Notes under the pieces: generated by a model
The model's input: only the letters and a program-made list of their open reading frames with translations
Database searches by the model: none
Told to the model about the DNA's origin: nothing
Program-made: the position numbers and the translations under genes
Origin: an uncultured Gemmiger sp.
GTDB lineage: Bacteria > Bacillota > Clostridia > Oscillospirales > Ruminococcaceae
DNA: 11,107 nt
Direction of reading: 5' to 3'
Assembly (NCBI GenBank): GCA_934502625.1
Contig: CAKSUQ010000035.1
Span: 1-11,107, forward strand
Shown here: positions 5,240 to 11,107 of the stretch, piece after piece
Numbering within the stretch: the first letter of the stretch is position 1
How the letters are laid out: every line of letters starts with the position of its first letter

Positions 5240-8185
5240 TTACAGTATTTTGCGCATCTCCTGCACAAGATCGGCAATCACGATGGGCTTGGACAAGAAG
5301 CCGTTCATACCGCTTTCCAAGGCGTTGCGGCGATCCTCGTCAAAGGCGTTCGCCGTCATGGCCAGAATCGGGATGCCCGCCAAGGCGGGGTTTTGCAGTT
5401 CGCGGATGCAGCGGGTGGCGGTGTAGCCGTCCATAACTGGCATCTGCACGTCCATTAGTACCAGATCGTACTGCCCCGGCGCGGCGGTGCTGACCTTTTC
5501 CAAGGCAATCGCGCCGTTTTCGGCGGTATCGACCTCAAAGCCGTAGGCGTTCAGAATCTCCACGGCGATCTCGCGGTTCAGCTCGTTATCCTCGGCAAGC
5601 AGGATGTGCTTACCCTTGAAGTCTGTCGCCTTTTCGGGCAATGCACCCGGATCCTCCTGTGCCTGTTTCTGCCCGATGGCGGTCATCAGCGTGTCACGCA
5701 AATCAGACATAAACATCGGCTTGGAGCAGAACGCCGTGACACCGGCTGCCTTTGCCTCCACCTCAATGTCAGACCAGTCGTAGGCGGTCAGGATAATAAT
5801 CGGCGTATCATCGTTTAAGGCGCGAATCTGGCGGGTGACCTCAATGCCGTTCATATCCGGCAGACGCCAGTCGATGATATAGGCTTTGAAGGTATCGCCC
5901 ATCTCGATAGACTGCCGTGCGCGCAGCACAGCCTCCTTGCCGGAAAGCGTCCACTCGGCGCGCATCCCCACCTTGACCAGCATCTTGGTCACGCCGTCGC
6001 AGGTGTTGAAATCATCATCCACCACCAGCGCCTTCAGACCCTCCAGTTCGGCAATTTTTACCTCCTTGCGGGGTTCTGCCTGTGCGCGCAGCGGCACACG
6101 GACGATAAATTCCGAGCCTTTTTCCGGCGCGGTCAGCACCTCAATGGTGCCGCCCATCATATCCACGATGTTTTTGGTAATCGCCATACCCAGCCCGGTA
6201 CCCTGTATTCTGCTTACCGTGGAGGTGCGCTCGCGCTCAAAGGGTTCAAAAATCCGTTTGGCAAATTCCGGGTTCATACCGATGCCGCTGTCCTTGACGC
6301 GGAACTCATACTGCCCGCAGCCGCCGACCTTGCCGGCAAGCTGGCGCACCCGCACCGACACCGTGCCGCCCGCGGGGGTGAACTTGATGGCGTTGGACAA
6401 AAGGTTCATCAGAACCTGATTCAGCCGGGTCTTGTCGCAATAGACGTCCTCGTCGGTAACATCCATCGCGTCCATATACAGTTCCAGCTGCTTGGCGTAA
6501 ATCTGCCCGCTGACGATGGTTTTAATATCGTGCAGCACATCGGACAGGTTGACCTCGGTTTCGTCCAGCTGGATTTTTCCGCTTTCGATGCGGCTCATAT
6601 CCAAGATATCATTGATGAGCGAAAGCAAATGGTTGCCGGAGGCAAGGATCTTGGCAAGGTAGTCCTTCACACGCTCCTTGTCGTCCAGATGTCTGACCGC
6701 CAGCGTGGTAAAGCCGATGATGGCATTCATAGGGGTGCGGATATCGTGGGACATACTGGACAGGAAGGTGCTCTTGGCGCGGTTGGCGTTTTCGGCGGCG
6801 GCAACGGCATCCGAAAGTGCCTGATTCACCTGCCTGTCGGCGGTGCGATCCGACAAAACCAGAATGTACTTGGTTCTGCCCTCGACCTCGCTGCCCATGG
6901 CAACCACATGGAACCAGCGCCGCTCCCCCGTTTCCTGATGGACATACTCCGTGTCCCATTCGCGCTGTTCGCCGACGCCAAGCCCTGCCAGAAAGTTCTT
7001 GGTGCGTTCGGGGGAATCCTGCGGGTGCAGCAACGCCATAGTGTTGATATTCTTGCGCACACTCTCCGGCATCAAGCCCAGCAGGCGTTCCATATTCGGG
7101 CTGATGTAATCCGCCTTAGAGGTTTTTGCATCCAGCATCAGGAAAACATCGTCCACATTCTGGGACAGCTTCTGGAACAGCTCGTCGCGGTACAAAATCT
7201 CGGTGTCTTTGCGGCGCAGCTTGATATGACCCCGGTGTGTGACCAGCAGAAGGATCATTACCGCAAATGCCCAGACAATAACGCTGATGATCTGCATCGT
7301 GCGCAGCCAAAGCCGATCCATACTGGCGTTGACGACATTCACCGGGACAATGCCCGCCATGATCCAGTTCTGGACACCGGTGCCCTCGTACACAAGATAG
7401 TATTTTATGCCGCCCAGCGTCACCTCACAGTTTCCGGCAGCACCCTTTGCAAAGTCGTCCGTCAGCTCTTGCATCTGCGCCTCGGTCAGGTCGGAATAGT
7501 CGCGCAGGATCGCAGTAAGGTTATAGATGGATTCCTTGCCCGCTGCGATATCTTCAATGATGACCTGCCCGTCCGGGTAGACGACATAGCTGCTGGCAGC
7601 ACCGCCGAAAGCCGTATCGTCCACGGCTTTCATCACATCGGCATTGTAGCGGCTGATGGCAATGGCATCGTAGGCAAAGCCGCGGTAAACGCCCTTGGTT
7701 TCGGGGCAGATAAACACCAGCATCGGGTCTTGTCCGGGCAGGGCCGCGTTCATCACAACGTCCTTCTGGTCGGCCAGCTTCTCGTCCAAGTTGCTCTGCA
7801 AGCCAAGGTAGCCCGTTTCGCCGTCTGGCGTTATGTAGTTGCCGTCATAAGTAAGAAAGTAGAATTCGTCAAAGCCAAGCTCCTTCTGTGCTGTTTCCAG
7901 CGTTGCCCGCGTCCCGTTATCATCGGGGCTGCTGTACAAAAAGCCGTTCCACAAATGCAGATAGGAGATATTTTTGTTTACCTGCTCGCTCAGGATGTTG
8001 TTGGATTTATGCAGGACTTCCTCTAAATGCGCGGTGCTTTCTTCGTAGATGGTCTTGGACACAAACGCAAGATACCGCAAACCCAGTCCGGCTAAAACCG
8101 CAACTCCCAGCAGAAACGCAGCGGCGGTCAGCAATTTCTGCGGGAGATGGCGCTTTGTTTTCAGTTTCCGCTTATCATCTTCCAT
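5240..8185 (-). CDS. Membrane hybrid histidine kinase, two receiver domains
   Basis: This 981-aa sensor probably passes an extracellular signal into a phosphorelay. Residues 19-42 and about 295-316 are membrane helices enclosing a roughly 250-residue extracellular domain that looks Cache-like (fold inferred). A PAS domain follows at about 333-450. The HisKA segment has SMSHDIRTP with phospho-acceptor His480. The HATPase domain shows Asn598 in the N box (NLLSNAIKF), DSGIGM and GTGLGM. Receiver 1 (about 717-836) has acidic Asp723-725, phospho-site Asp772 in IDWRLPDMNG and Lys822. Receiver 2 (about 858-981) has phospho-site Asp912 in MDVQMPVMDG and Lys966. All key residues are present, so it should be active. 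There is no HPt or DNA-binding domain and the chain ends with receiver 2, so the output protein lies elsewhere. It is the second gene of an operon, six bases after the binding lipoprotein, with its ribosome-binding site inside that gene. Confidence 0.94.
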   Translation of the reverse strand: MEDDKRKLKTKRHLPQKLLTAAAFLLGVAVLAGLGLRYLAFVSKTIYEESTAHLEEVLHKSNNILSEQVNKNISYLHLWNGFLYSSPDDNGTRATLETAQKELGFDEFYFLTYDGNYITPDGETGYLGLQSNLDEKLADQKDVVMNAALPGQDPMLVFICPETKGVYRGFAYDAIAISRYNADVMKAVDDTAFGGAASSYVVYPDGQVIIEDIAAGKESIYNLTAILRDYSDLTEAQMQELTDDFAKGAAGNCEVTLGGIKYYLVYEGTGVQNWIMAGIVPVNVVNASMDRLWLRTMQIISVIVWAFAVMILLLVTHRGHIKLRRKDTEILYRDELFQKLSQNVDDVFLMLDAKTSKADYISPNMERLLGLMPESVRKNINTMALLHPQDSPERTKNFLAGLGVGEQREWDTEYVHQETGERRWFHVVAMGSEVEGRTKYILVLSDRTADRQVNQALSDAVAAAENANRAKSTFLSSMSHDIRTPMNAIIGFTTLAVRHLDDKERVKDYLAKILASGNHLLSLINDILDMSRIESGKIQLDETEVNLSDVLHDIKTIVSGQIYAKQLELYMDAMDVTDEDVYCDKTRLNQVLMNLLSNAIKFTPAGGTVSVRVRQLAGKVGGCGQYEFRVKDSGIGMNPEFAKRIFEPFERERTSTVSRIQGTGLGMAITKNIVDMMGGTIEVLTAPEKGSEFIVRVPLRAQAEPRKEVKIAELEGLKALVVDDDFNTCDGVTKMLVKVGMRAEWTLSGKEAVLRARQSIEMGDTFKAYIIDWRLPDMNGIEVTRQIRALNDDTPIIILTAYDWSDIEVEAKAAGVTAFCSKPMFMSDLRDTLMTAIGQKQAQEDPGALPEKATDFKGKHILLAEDNELNREIAVEILNAYGFEVDTAENGAIALEKVSTAAPGQYDLVLMDVQMPVMDGYTATRCIRELQNPALAGIPILAMTANAFDEDRRNALESGMNGFLSKPIVIADLVQEMRKIL

Positions 8186-8191
8186 AGCGCT

Positions 8192-10060
8192 TTACCACCC
8201 CCCTACGGTAATATAGCTTTCCGGCTCGGCAAGCGTCGCGCCGCCGTCAAGTGCCAGACTCCACACGTTTTTGACCGTTTCCTCCGCGCGCTCAAACGCG
8301 CAGGTTTCGCCCTGCAGCAGCGGTTCCATCTGCTTTTCGGTTGCCAAACAGGTCACGGTAACGGTATCGTCGTCCCGCAGGGGCTGCCCGTTGCGGGTAA
8401 CGCCGGTCAGCGTATAGCCGCTGTCGTTTTCCTTTACCTGCACGGCCATGCCGCTGACCACCGGCAGAGAGCCGCGGTTGAACGGGGTAAAGCCATCCTC
8501 GCAGCCTTCCACAAAGGCGCGCAGGGTTTCTTTCAGTTCGGTGCCCGTCATGGTGGCATGGTACGATTTAAGCCCGTTGGGCATGATCATAGCGCGCGCC
8601 GTTGCCTTGGTGTAGTCGGCTTGCAGCACGCTGCCGGTAAAGCTGTTGGCGGCTGCCACCAACACATCGCTGCCGTAAATGCCGCGCAGCGTATTTGCCA
8701 TAACCGAGAAGGACGCATTGCCGCCGTCTTTGTGGAACACGTTGGAATAGGCGGTTTCGCTGGTCAGCACGGTTTCGCTTGTGTCGGGCTTTTCCTCTGC
8801 CAAAAGGTGGGCGTTGAACACCCGGTAGGCTTGGTCAGCGTCATATTCGCCCGTGATCATCTTGGAAACCACATCCTGCGAGATGGCAAAGAAATCGTTG
8901 GAGGCGATGCGGATATACAGGTGGTTTTCTTCCACCACCGAGCGCACGTCCTTCATGGTGTCGGTCAGGCGGTAGCTGACGTTCTGGCTGTAGCTGAGCA
9001 GATCCTGCCCTTCCGAGAGGATCTGTTCCTGTGCGCCTTCCGACATCATAACGTGCAGAACCTGCATCGCCTTTTCGCGCCGGGCGGAATCCTGCTCTAA
9101 ATCGCGGTTGAGCGCTACTTGGAAGTAGGGCGTGGTCATCAGCCACTTTTCCCCGTTCTGGTTAAAGAACGGCAAAAGGGTGGCATCAATGCCCTGCTCT
9201 TGGAACATCTTTACACCGGCGGAGGAACCAAAGTACATGGCAAGCTGCCCGCTGCCGAACAGCTCCATTACGTCATCGTAATTCAGTTCCAAGTCCGCCG
9301 CGGTAAGCCCGGTGTCTTGGATAAACTGCTCCATCCGTTCAAAGCCGCCCGGCCACACGGTATCGTCCAGCCCGACGCGGGTGTCGCTGGCTGGGTCGCT
9401 GTAGGCGGTGCGCCATTTGCGCCCTGCCGTGGTCGTAAGCTCGGCGGCAGAAAGCCCCTGCAGCGTTTCCATGCAGGTGTAGTCGTACAGATAGTCGGCG
9501 GTAAAGCCGCGGATGCCCACTTCCTCAAACGCCTTACAGGCAGCGACAAAGCTGGCGTAATCGGTGGGCAGCGGAATATCGTACTGTTCAAACAGGTCGC
9601 GGTTGACCACAAAGCCGTGGACATCGGGGCAGACGGGCAGCCAGTTTATGCTGCCGTCCGCATTTTTAAAGCTGTTGAGGTAGGTGTTGTAAACAGCGCC
9701 CGCCTCGTTGGTGGCGGCAAGGTTCATCAGGCTGTCCTTTAAAGGGGCAGCGTCGTGCAGGGAGAAACGGCAGCAGGTGATAATGTCCGGCAGACCGCCG
9801 TTTTGCTGCAAAAACTTGTAAAAGTCCAAGTCGTTGTTGCCCACGATAAACTCAATGTTTACGTCAGGCAGCTGCGCCTGCACATAGGGGGCGTACTTTT
9901 CGTACAGGGCGTTGGTCCACAAATAGACCTGAATAGTTTCGGCATCCTCCTGCGCCTGCAGCTCCTCGGTGGTTTTTCCGGCGCATCCGCTCAGCAGGGA
10001 TACGCCCAGCACCATAGCGGCAAGCAGGGCAAAAACCTTGTACAGTCGTTTCTTTTTCAT
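8192..10060 (-). CDS. Lipoprotein: solute-binding domain fused to 5'-nucleotidase C-domain
   Basis: This 622-aa exported lipoprotein has a signal sequence with lipobox LLSGC (Cys26). Residues about 42-425 resemble a type-1 ABC extracellular solute-binding protein: an opening strand IQVYLWTN, LPDIITC, VHGFVVNRDLFEQYDIPLP, and GQLAMYFGSS, as in sugar-binding family members. Residues about 445-610 resemble the C-terminal substrate-binding domain of 5'-nucleotidases: DVLVAAANSF, MTGTELKETLRAFVEG, SGMAVQV, then VTRNGQPLRDDD and a closing TVTCLAT. The metallophosphatase catalytic domain is absent, and the Gly-Gly-x-Arg motif of active enzymes seems replaced by SFTG, so ligand binding rather than hydrolysis is likely. 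No permease or ATPase lies nearby. The coupled histidine kinase suggests it presents a ligand to that sensor. AAGGAG at 10070-10075 supports the ATG. The first domain is secure; the second is a family-level reading by motif, and the ligand (sugar, nucleoside or other) is unknown. Confidence 0.88.
   Translation of the reverse strand: MKKKRLYKVFALLAAMVLGVSLLSGCAGKTTEELQAQEDAETIQVYLWTNALYEKYAPYVQAQLPDVNIEFIVGNNDLDFYKFLQQNGGLPDIITCCRFSLHDAAPLKDSLMNLAATNEAGAVYNTYLNSFKNADGSINWLPVCPDVHGFVVNRDLFEQYDIPLPTDYASFVAACKAFEEVGIRGFTADYLYDYTCMETLQGLSAAELTTTAGRKWRTAYSDPASDTRVGLDDTVWPGGFERMEQFIQDTGLTAADLELNYDDVMELFGSGQLAMYFGSSAGVKMFQEQGIDATLLPFFNQNGEKWLMTTPYFQVALNRDLEQDSARREKAMQVLHVMMSEGAQEQILSEGQDLLSYSQNVSYRLTDTMKDVRSVVEENHLYIRIASNDFFAISQDVVSKMITGEYDADQAYRVFNAHLLAEEKPDTSETVLTSETAYSNVFHKDGGNASFSVMANTLRGIYGSDVLVAAANSFTGSVLQADYTKATARAMIMPNGLKSYHATMTGTELKETLRAFVEGCEDGFTPFNRGSLPVVSGMAVQVKENDSGYTLTGVTRNGQPLRDDDTVTVTCLATEKQMEPLLQGETCAFERAEETVKNVWSLALDGGATLAEPESYITVGGW
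8195..8206 (-). promoter_or_regulatory. Ribosome-binding site inside upstream gene end
   Basis: On the minus strand GTAGGGGGGTGG forms the last four codons of the lipoprotein gene and is the only G-rich site before the kinase ATG at 8185. Ribosomes finishing the lipoprotein would deliver directly to the kinase start, so the two products are probably made together (translational coupling). Confidence 0.6.
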
Positions 10061-10080
10061 TCAGTCCGTCTCCTTACGAC

Positions 10081-10117
10081 CCGAAGTCAGGCTGCGTTCC
10101 CCGGCAGGCTGCTTCGG
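10081..10117 (-). other. Structured leader of the sensor operon (tentative)
   Basis: CCGAAG at 10081-10086 pairs with CTTCGG at 10112-10117, enclosing two direct copies of CAGGCTGC (10088-10095 and 10105-10112). It lies within the roughly 165-base leader just before the ribosome-binding site. No known riboswitch is recognised. A structural or regulatory role is speculative. Confidence 0.25.
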
Positions 10118-10233
10118 TTTTGTAACAACAACATCACGACCTATAAAAAACTATCGCAATTTTTGCAGGGTTCCTGTTTTATGCGCCGCGTTCTGCAAAG
10201 TACGCAGGCAATGTTAGACAGGATAACCTAAAT

Positions 10234-10262
10234 ATTTTATCATGATAGCGACAAGATTTCAA
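10234..10262 (-). promoter_or_regulatory. Promoter of the sensor operon with palindromic spacer
   Basis: On the minus strand TTGAAA (10262-10257) and TAAAAT (10239-10234) are 17 bases apart, each one base from consensus. The spacer contains the perfect palindrome TATCATGATA at 10238-10247, which overlaps the edge of the -10 box and could be an operator. The start would be near 10227, leaving a leader of about 165 bases. The stretch 10263-10372 upstream is AT-rich and shows no gene. Confidence 0.7.
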
Positions 10263-10372
10263 CATCCTTTCCATGCTTTTTATAAACATATTCAAAAAAA
10301 CTATACAGTTGTCAAAACATTACCGGTCGTGCCTTTGCTTAGCCGGTTTATTGAATTTTCTGGCTATCCCTT

Positions 10373-10516
10373 TTACTCAGGTAGAAATGAGCAGCCAACA
10401 GCGACAGCCAGGCGTTCAAACCGGTTCATGTTTCTACGGTTGAACCCAAAGCAGAATTCCGACAGGTAGAGGTCGAGATTCTTCTTGGGCAAGCCGTGAA
10501 ATGTCCCAAGTATAAA
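10373..10516 (-). pseudogene. C-terminal remnant of an IS1595-type transposase
   Basis: The minus-strand frame reads GTFHGLPKKNLDLYLSEF, then FGFNRRNMNRFERLAVAVG, ending at a stop at 10373-10375. This matches the closing segment of IS1595-family (ISXO2-like) DDE transposases, where a GT-x-HG, a KHLQ-YLDEF-like helix and FNRR close the domain. Only about 47 codons survive, upstream sequence stops matching near 10516 and no terminal inverted repeat is visible, so it is a decayed fragment. It lies between the sensor operon promoter and the terminator of the next surface gene and is evidence of past mobile-element activity. Family assignment is from motif memory and moderately sure. Confidence 0.65.
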
Positions 10517-10557
10517 AGACCAGAGTTGTAAAGCCTTTGGGTGCTTTGTGGCAACAG

Positions 10558-10585
10558 AAAAGCGCCACATTGCTGCGGCGCTTTT
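10558..10585. terminator. Bidirectional terminator after the partial surface gene
   Basis: AAAAGCGCC at 10558-10566 pairs with GGCGCTTTT at 10577-10585 across a ten-base loop, giving T-runs on both strands. It is 36 bases past the stop codon of the minus-strand surface gene at 10622. Confidence 0.8.
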
Positions 10586-10621
10586 GCTTTGCCCGGAAGA
10601 TGGAGCGAGGGGGCTGTTCAG

Positions 10622-11107
10622 TTATCTGTTGTGCTTTTTCTTGCTGCCAACAACGGCTGTACCAATGGCTGCGCTGCCACTGGCAAGCAGCAGAACAAAC
10701 CATAAGGCAAGGTTGCTATTATCACCGGTTTGCGGTATATCAGTTGGTTTGGCTGTTCCGTTTGTACCAGTGCCAGCGCTACCACTGTTTTTACTCCACT
10801 GAGCATAAAGCACGGTATCTTTGTCAGTCAATGTAAAACTATCGCCTGCTTTGTAAGCAGTACCCTTGCCATCTGCCTGTGTATTCCAGCCGGTAAAGGT
10901 GTATCCACTCCGGGCAAAACCGTTCTGCGCGATAACAATTTTGCTTCCTACATCGCCGGTTATAGACTCCATTGTACCGGTTCCGCCGTTGGCGTCATAA
11001 GAAACTTTGGCCTGTGCCGGCGCATTCTTGCTCCACTGAGCATAAAGCACGGTATCTTTGTCAGTCAATGTAAAACTATCGCCTGCTTTGTAAGCAGTAC
11101 CCTTGCC
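10622..11107 (-). CDS. Sortase-anchored repeat surface protein (3' part)
   Basis: The last 161 residues of a wall-anchored protein are visible; the 5' end lies beyond the window. The frame stays open to 11107, so an apparent start near 11068 (a TTG Leu codon inside a repeat) is not real. The visible part holds one complete and one partial Listeria-Bacteroides repeat, with YTFTGWNTQADGKGT and DTVLYAQWS, at a 79-residue period. A Gly/Ser/Thr linker leads to IPQTGD, a hydrophobic helix (NLALWFVLLLASG onward) and SKKKHNR, a full sorting signal. The motif matches that of the 959-aa protein, so the class B sortase here may anchor both. GC content is lower (about 42% over 10801-10860) than in neighbouring genes. 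Its terminator is at 10558-10585. Role: probably adhesion or surface display; no ligand is indicated. Confidence 0.88.
   Translation of the reverse strand, partial: GKGTAYKAGDSFTLTDKDTVLYAQWSKNAPAQAKVSYDANGGTGTMESITGDVGSKIVIAQNGFARSGYTFTGWNTQADGKGTAYKAGDSFTLTDKDTVLYAQWSKNSGSAGTGTNGTAKPTDIPQTGDNSNLALWFVLLLASGSAAIGTAVVGSKKKHNR
10794..11107 (-). repeat. Direct repeats, 237-base period, in surface gene
   Basis: Bases 10794-10870 and 11031-11107 are identical over all 77 positions and lie 237 bases (79 codons) apart. They encode the end of successive Listeria-Bacteroides repeats. Identity that includes silent positions points to recent duplication or gene conversion. The second copy runs off the window, so the true length and copy number are larger. 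Confidence 0.9.

Noticed and set aside
5049..5426. Plus-strand open frame crossing the recombinase remnant and kinase end
   Set aside because: It runs through a perfect terminator hairpin and the antisense of receiver 2, and has no recognisable protein features.
6530..8026. Long plus-strand open frame opposite the histidine kinase
   Set aside because: It shows no domain and lies fully across a kinase with all catalytic motifs intact; it is a by-product of codon bias.
8192..10060. Component of a sugar ABC importer
   Set aside because: No permease or ATPase lies on either side, the operon is closed by a promoter and a terminator, and the partner gene is a sensor kinase.
10242..10469. Small plus-strand open frame of 75 codons
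   Set aside because: No ribosome-binding site or domain; it covers the sensor operon promoter and the antisense of the transposase remnant.

Overview
The window most resembles a chromosomal segment from a GC-rich gut Firmicute of the Oscillospiraceae/Ruminococcaceae type (Faecalibacterium, Gemmiger or Subdoligranulum relatives). This is inferred from the high-GC coding style, strong AGGAGG ribosome-binding sites, Pro/Thr/Ala-rich surface proteins ending in P-x-T-G-D sorting signals, BspA-like and Listeria-Bacteroides repeats, and a Cache-type hybrid histidine kinase. No ribosomal or other marker gene is present, so the genus is not established.

Region 1 (1-4780, plus strand) is a cell-surface anchoring locus. 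An intergenic stretch with two palindromic elements leads into a near-consensus promoter. Then come a 111-aa protein with both a lipobox and a C-terminal sorting-like signal, an intrinsic terminator, a class B sortase with a visible His/Cys/Arg triad, and a 959-aa secreted leucine-rich-repeat protein ending in IPSTGD, a hydrophobic stretch and a basic tail. The large gene carries a run of nine C residues in codons 54-57. One base lost or gained there brings a stop within ten codons, so this is a candidate phase-variation switch.

Region 2 (4800-5160) is a tRNA-Leu(CAA) with a perfect consensus promoter and strong terminator hairpins. Just beyond it lies a 21-codon remnant of the C-terminus of a tyrosine recombinase, with copies of a GGCAGACAA motif between them. 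This looks like the scar of an element integrated at the tRNA.

Region 3 (5123-10262, minus strand) is a two-gene operon with its own promoter and a terminator. The first gene encodes a lipoprotein that joins an ABC-type solute-binding domain to a 5'-nucleotidase C-terminal-like domain. The second, translationally coupled to it, encodes a membrane hybrid histidine kinase with PAS and two receiver domains. There is no permease, ATPase or DNA-binding response regulator in the window. The layout suggests a binding-protein-assisted sensor of the LuxP/LuxQ or TorT/TorS type rather than an importer. It is bounded by the integrase remnant on one side and an IS1595-type transposase remnant on the other, which suggests acquisition by transfer.

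Region 4 (10558-11107, minus strand) is the 3' end of another surface protein with near-identical 79-residue repeats and an IPQTGD sorting signal. It is another plausible substrate for the sortase and is cut by the window edge.
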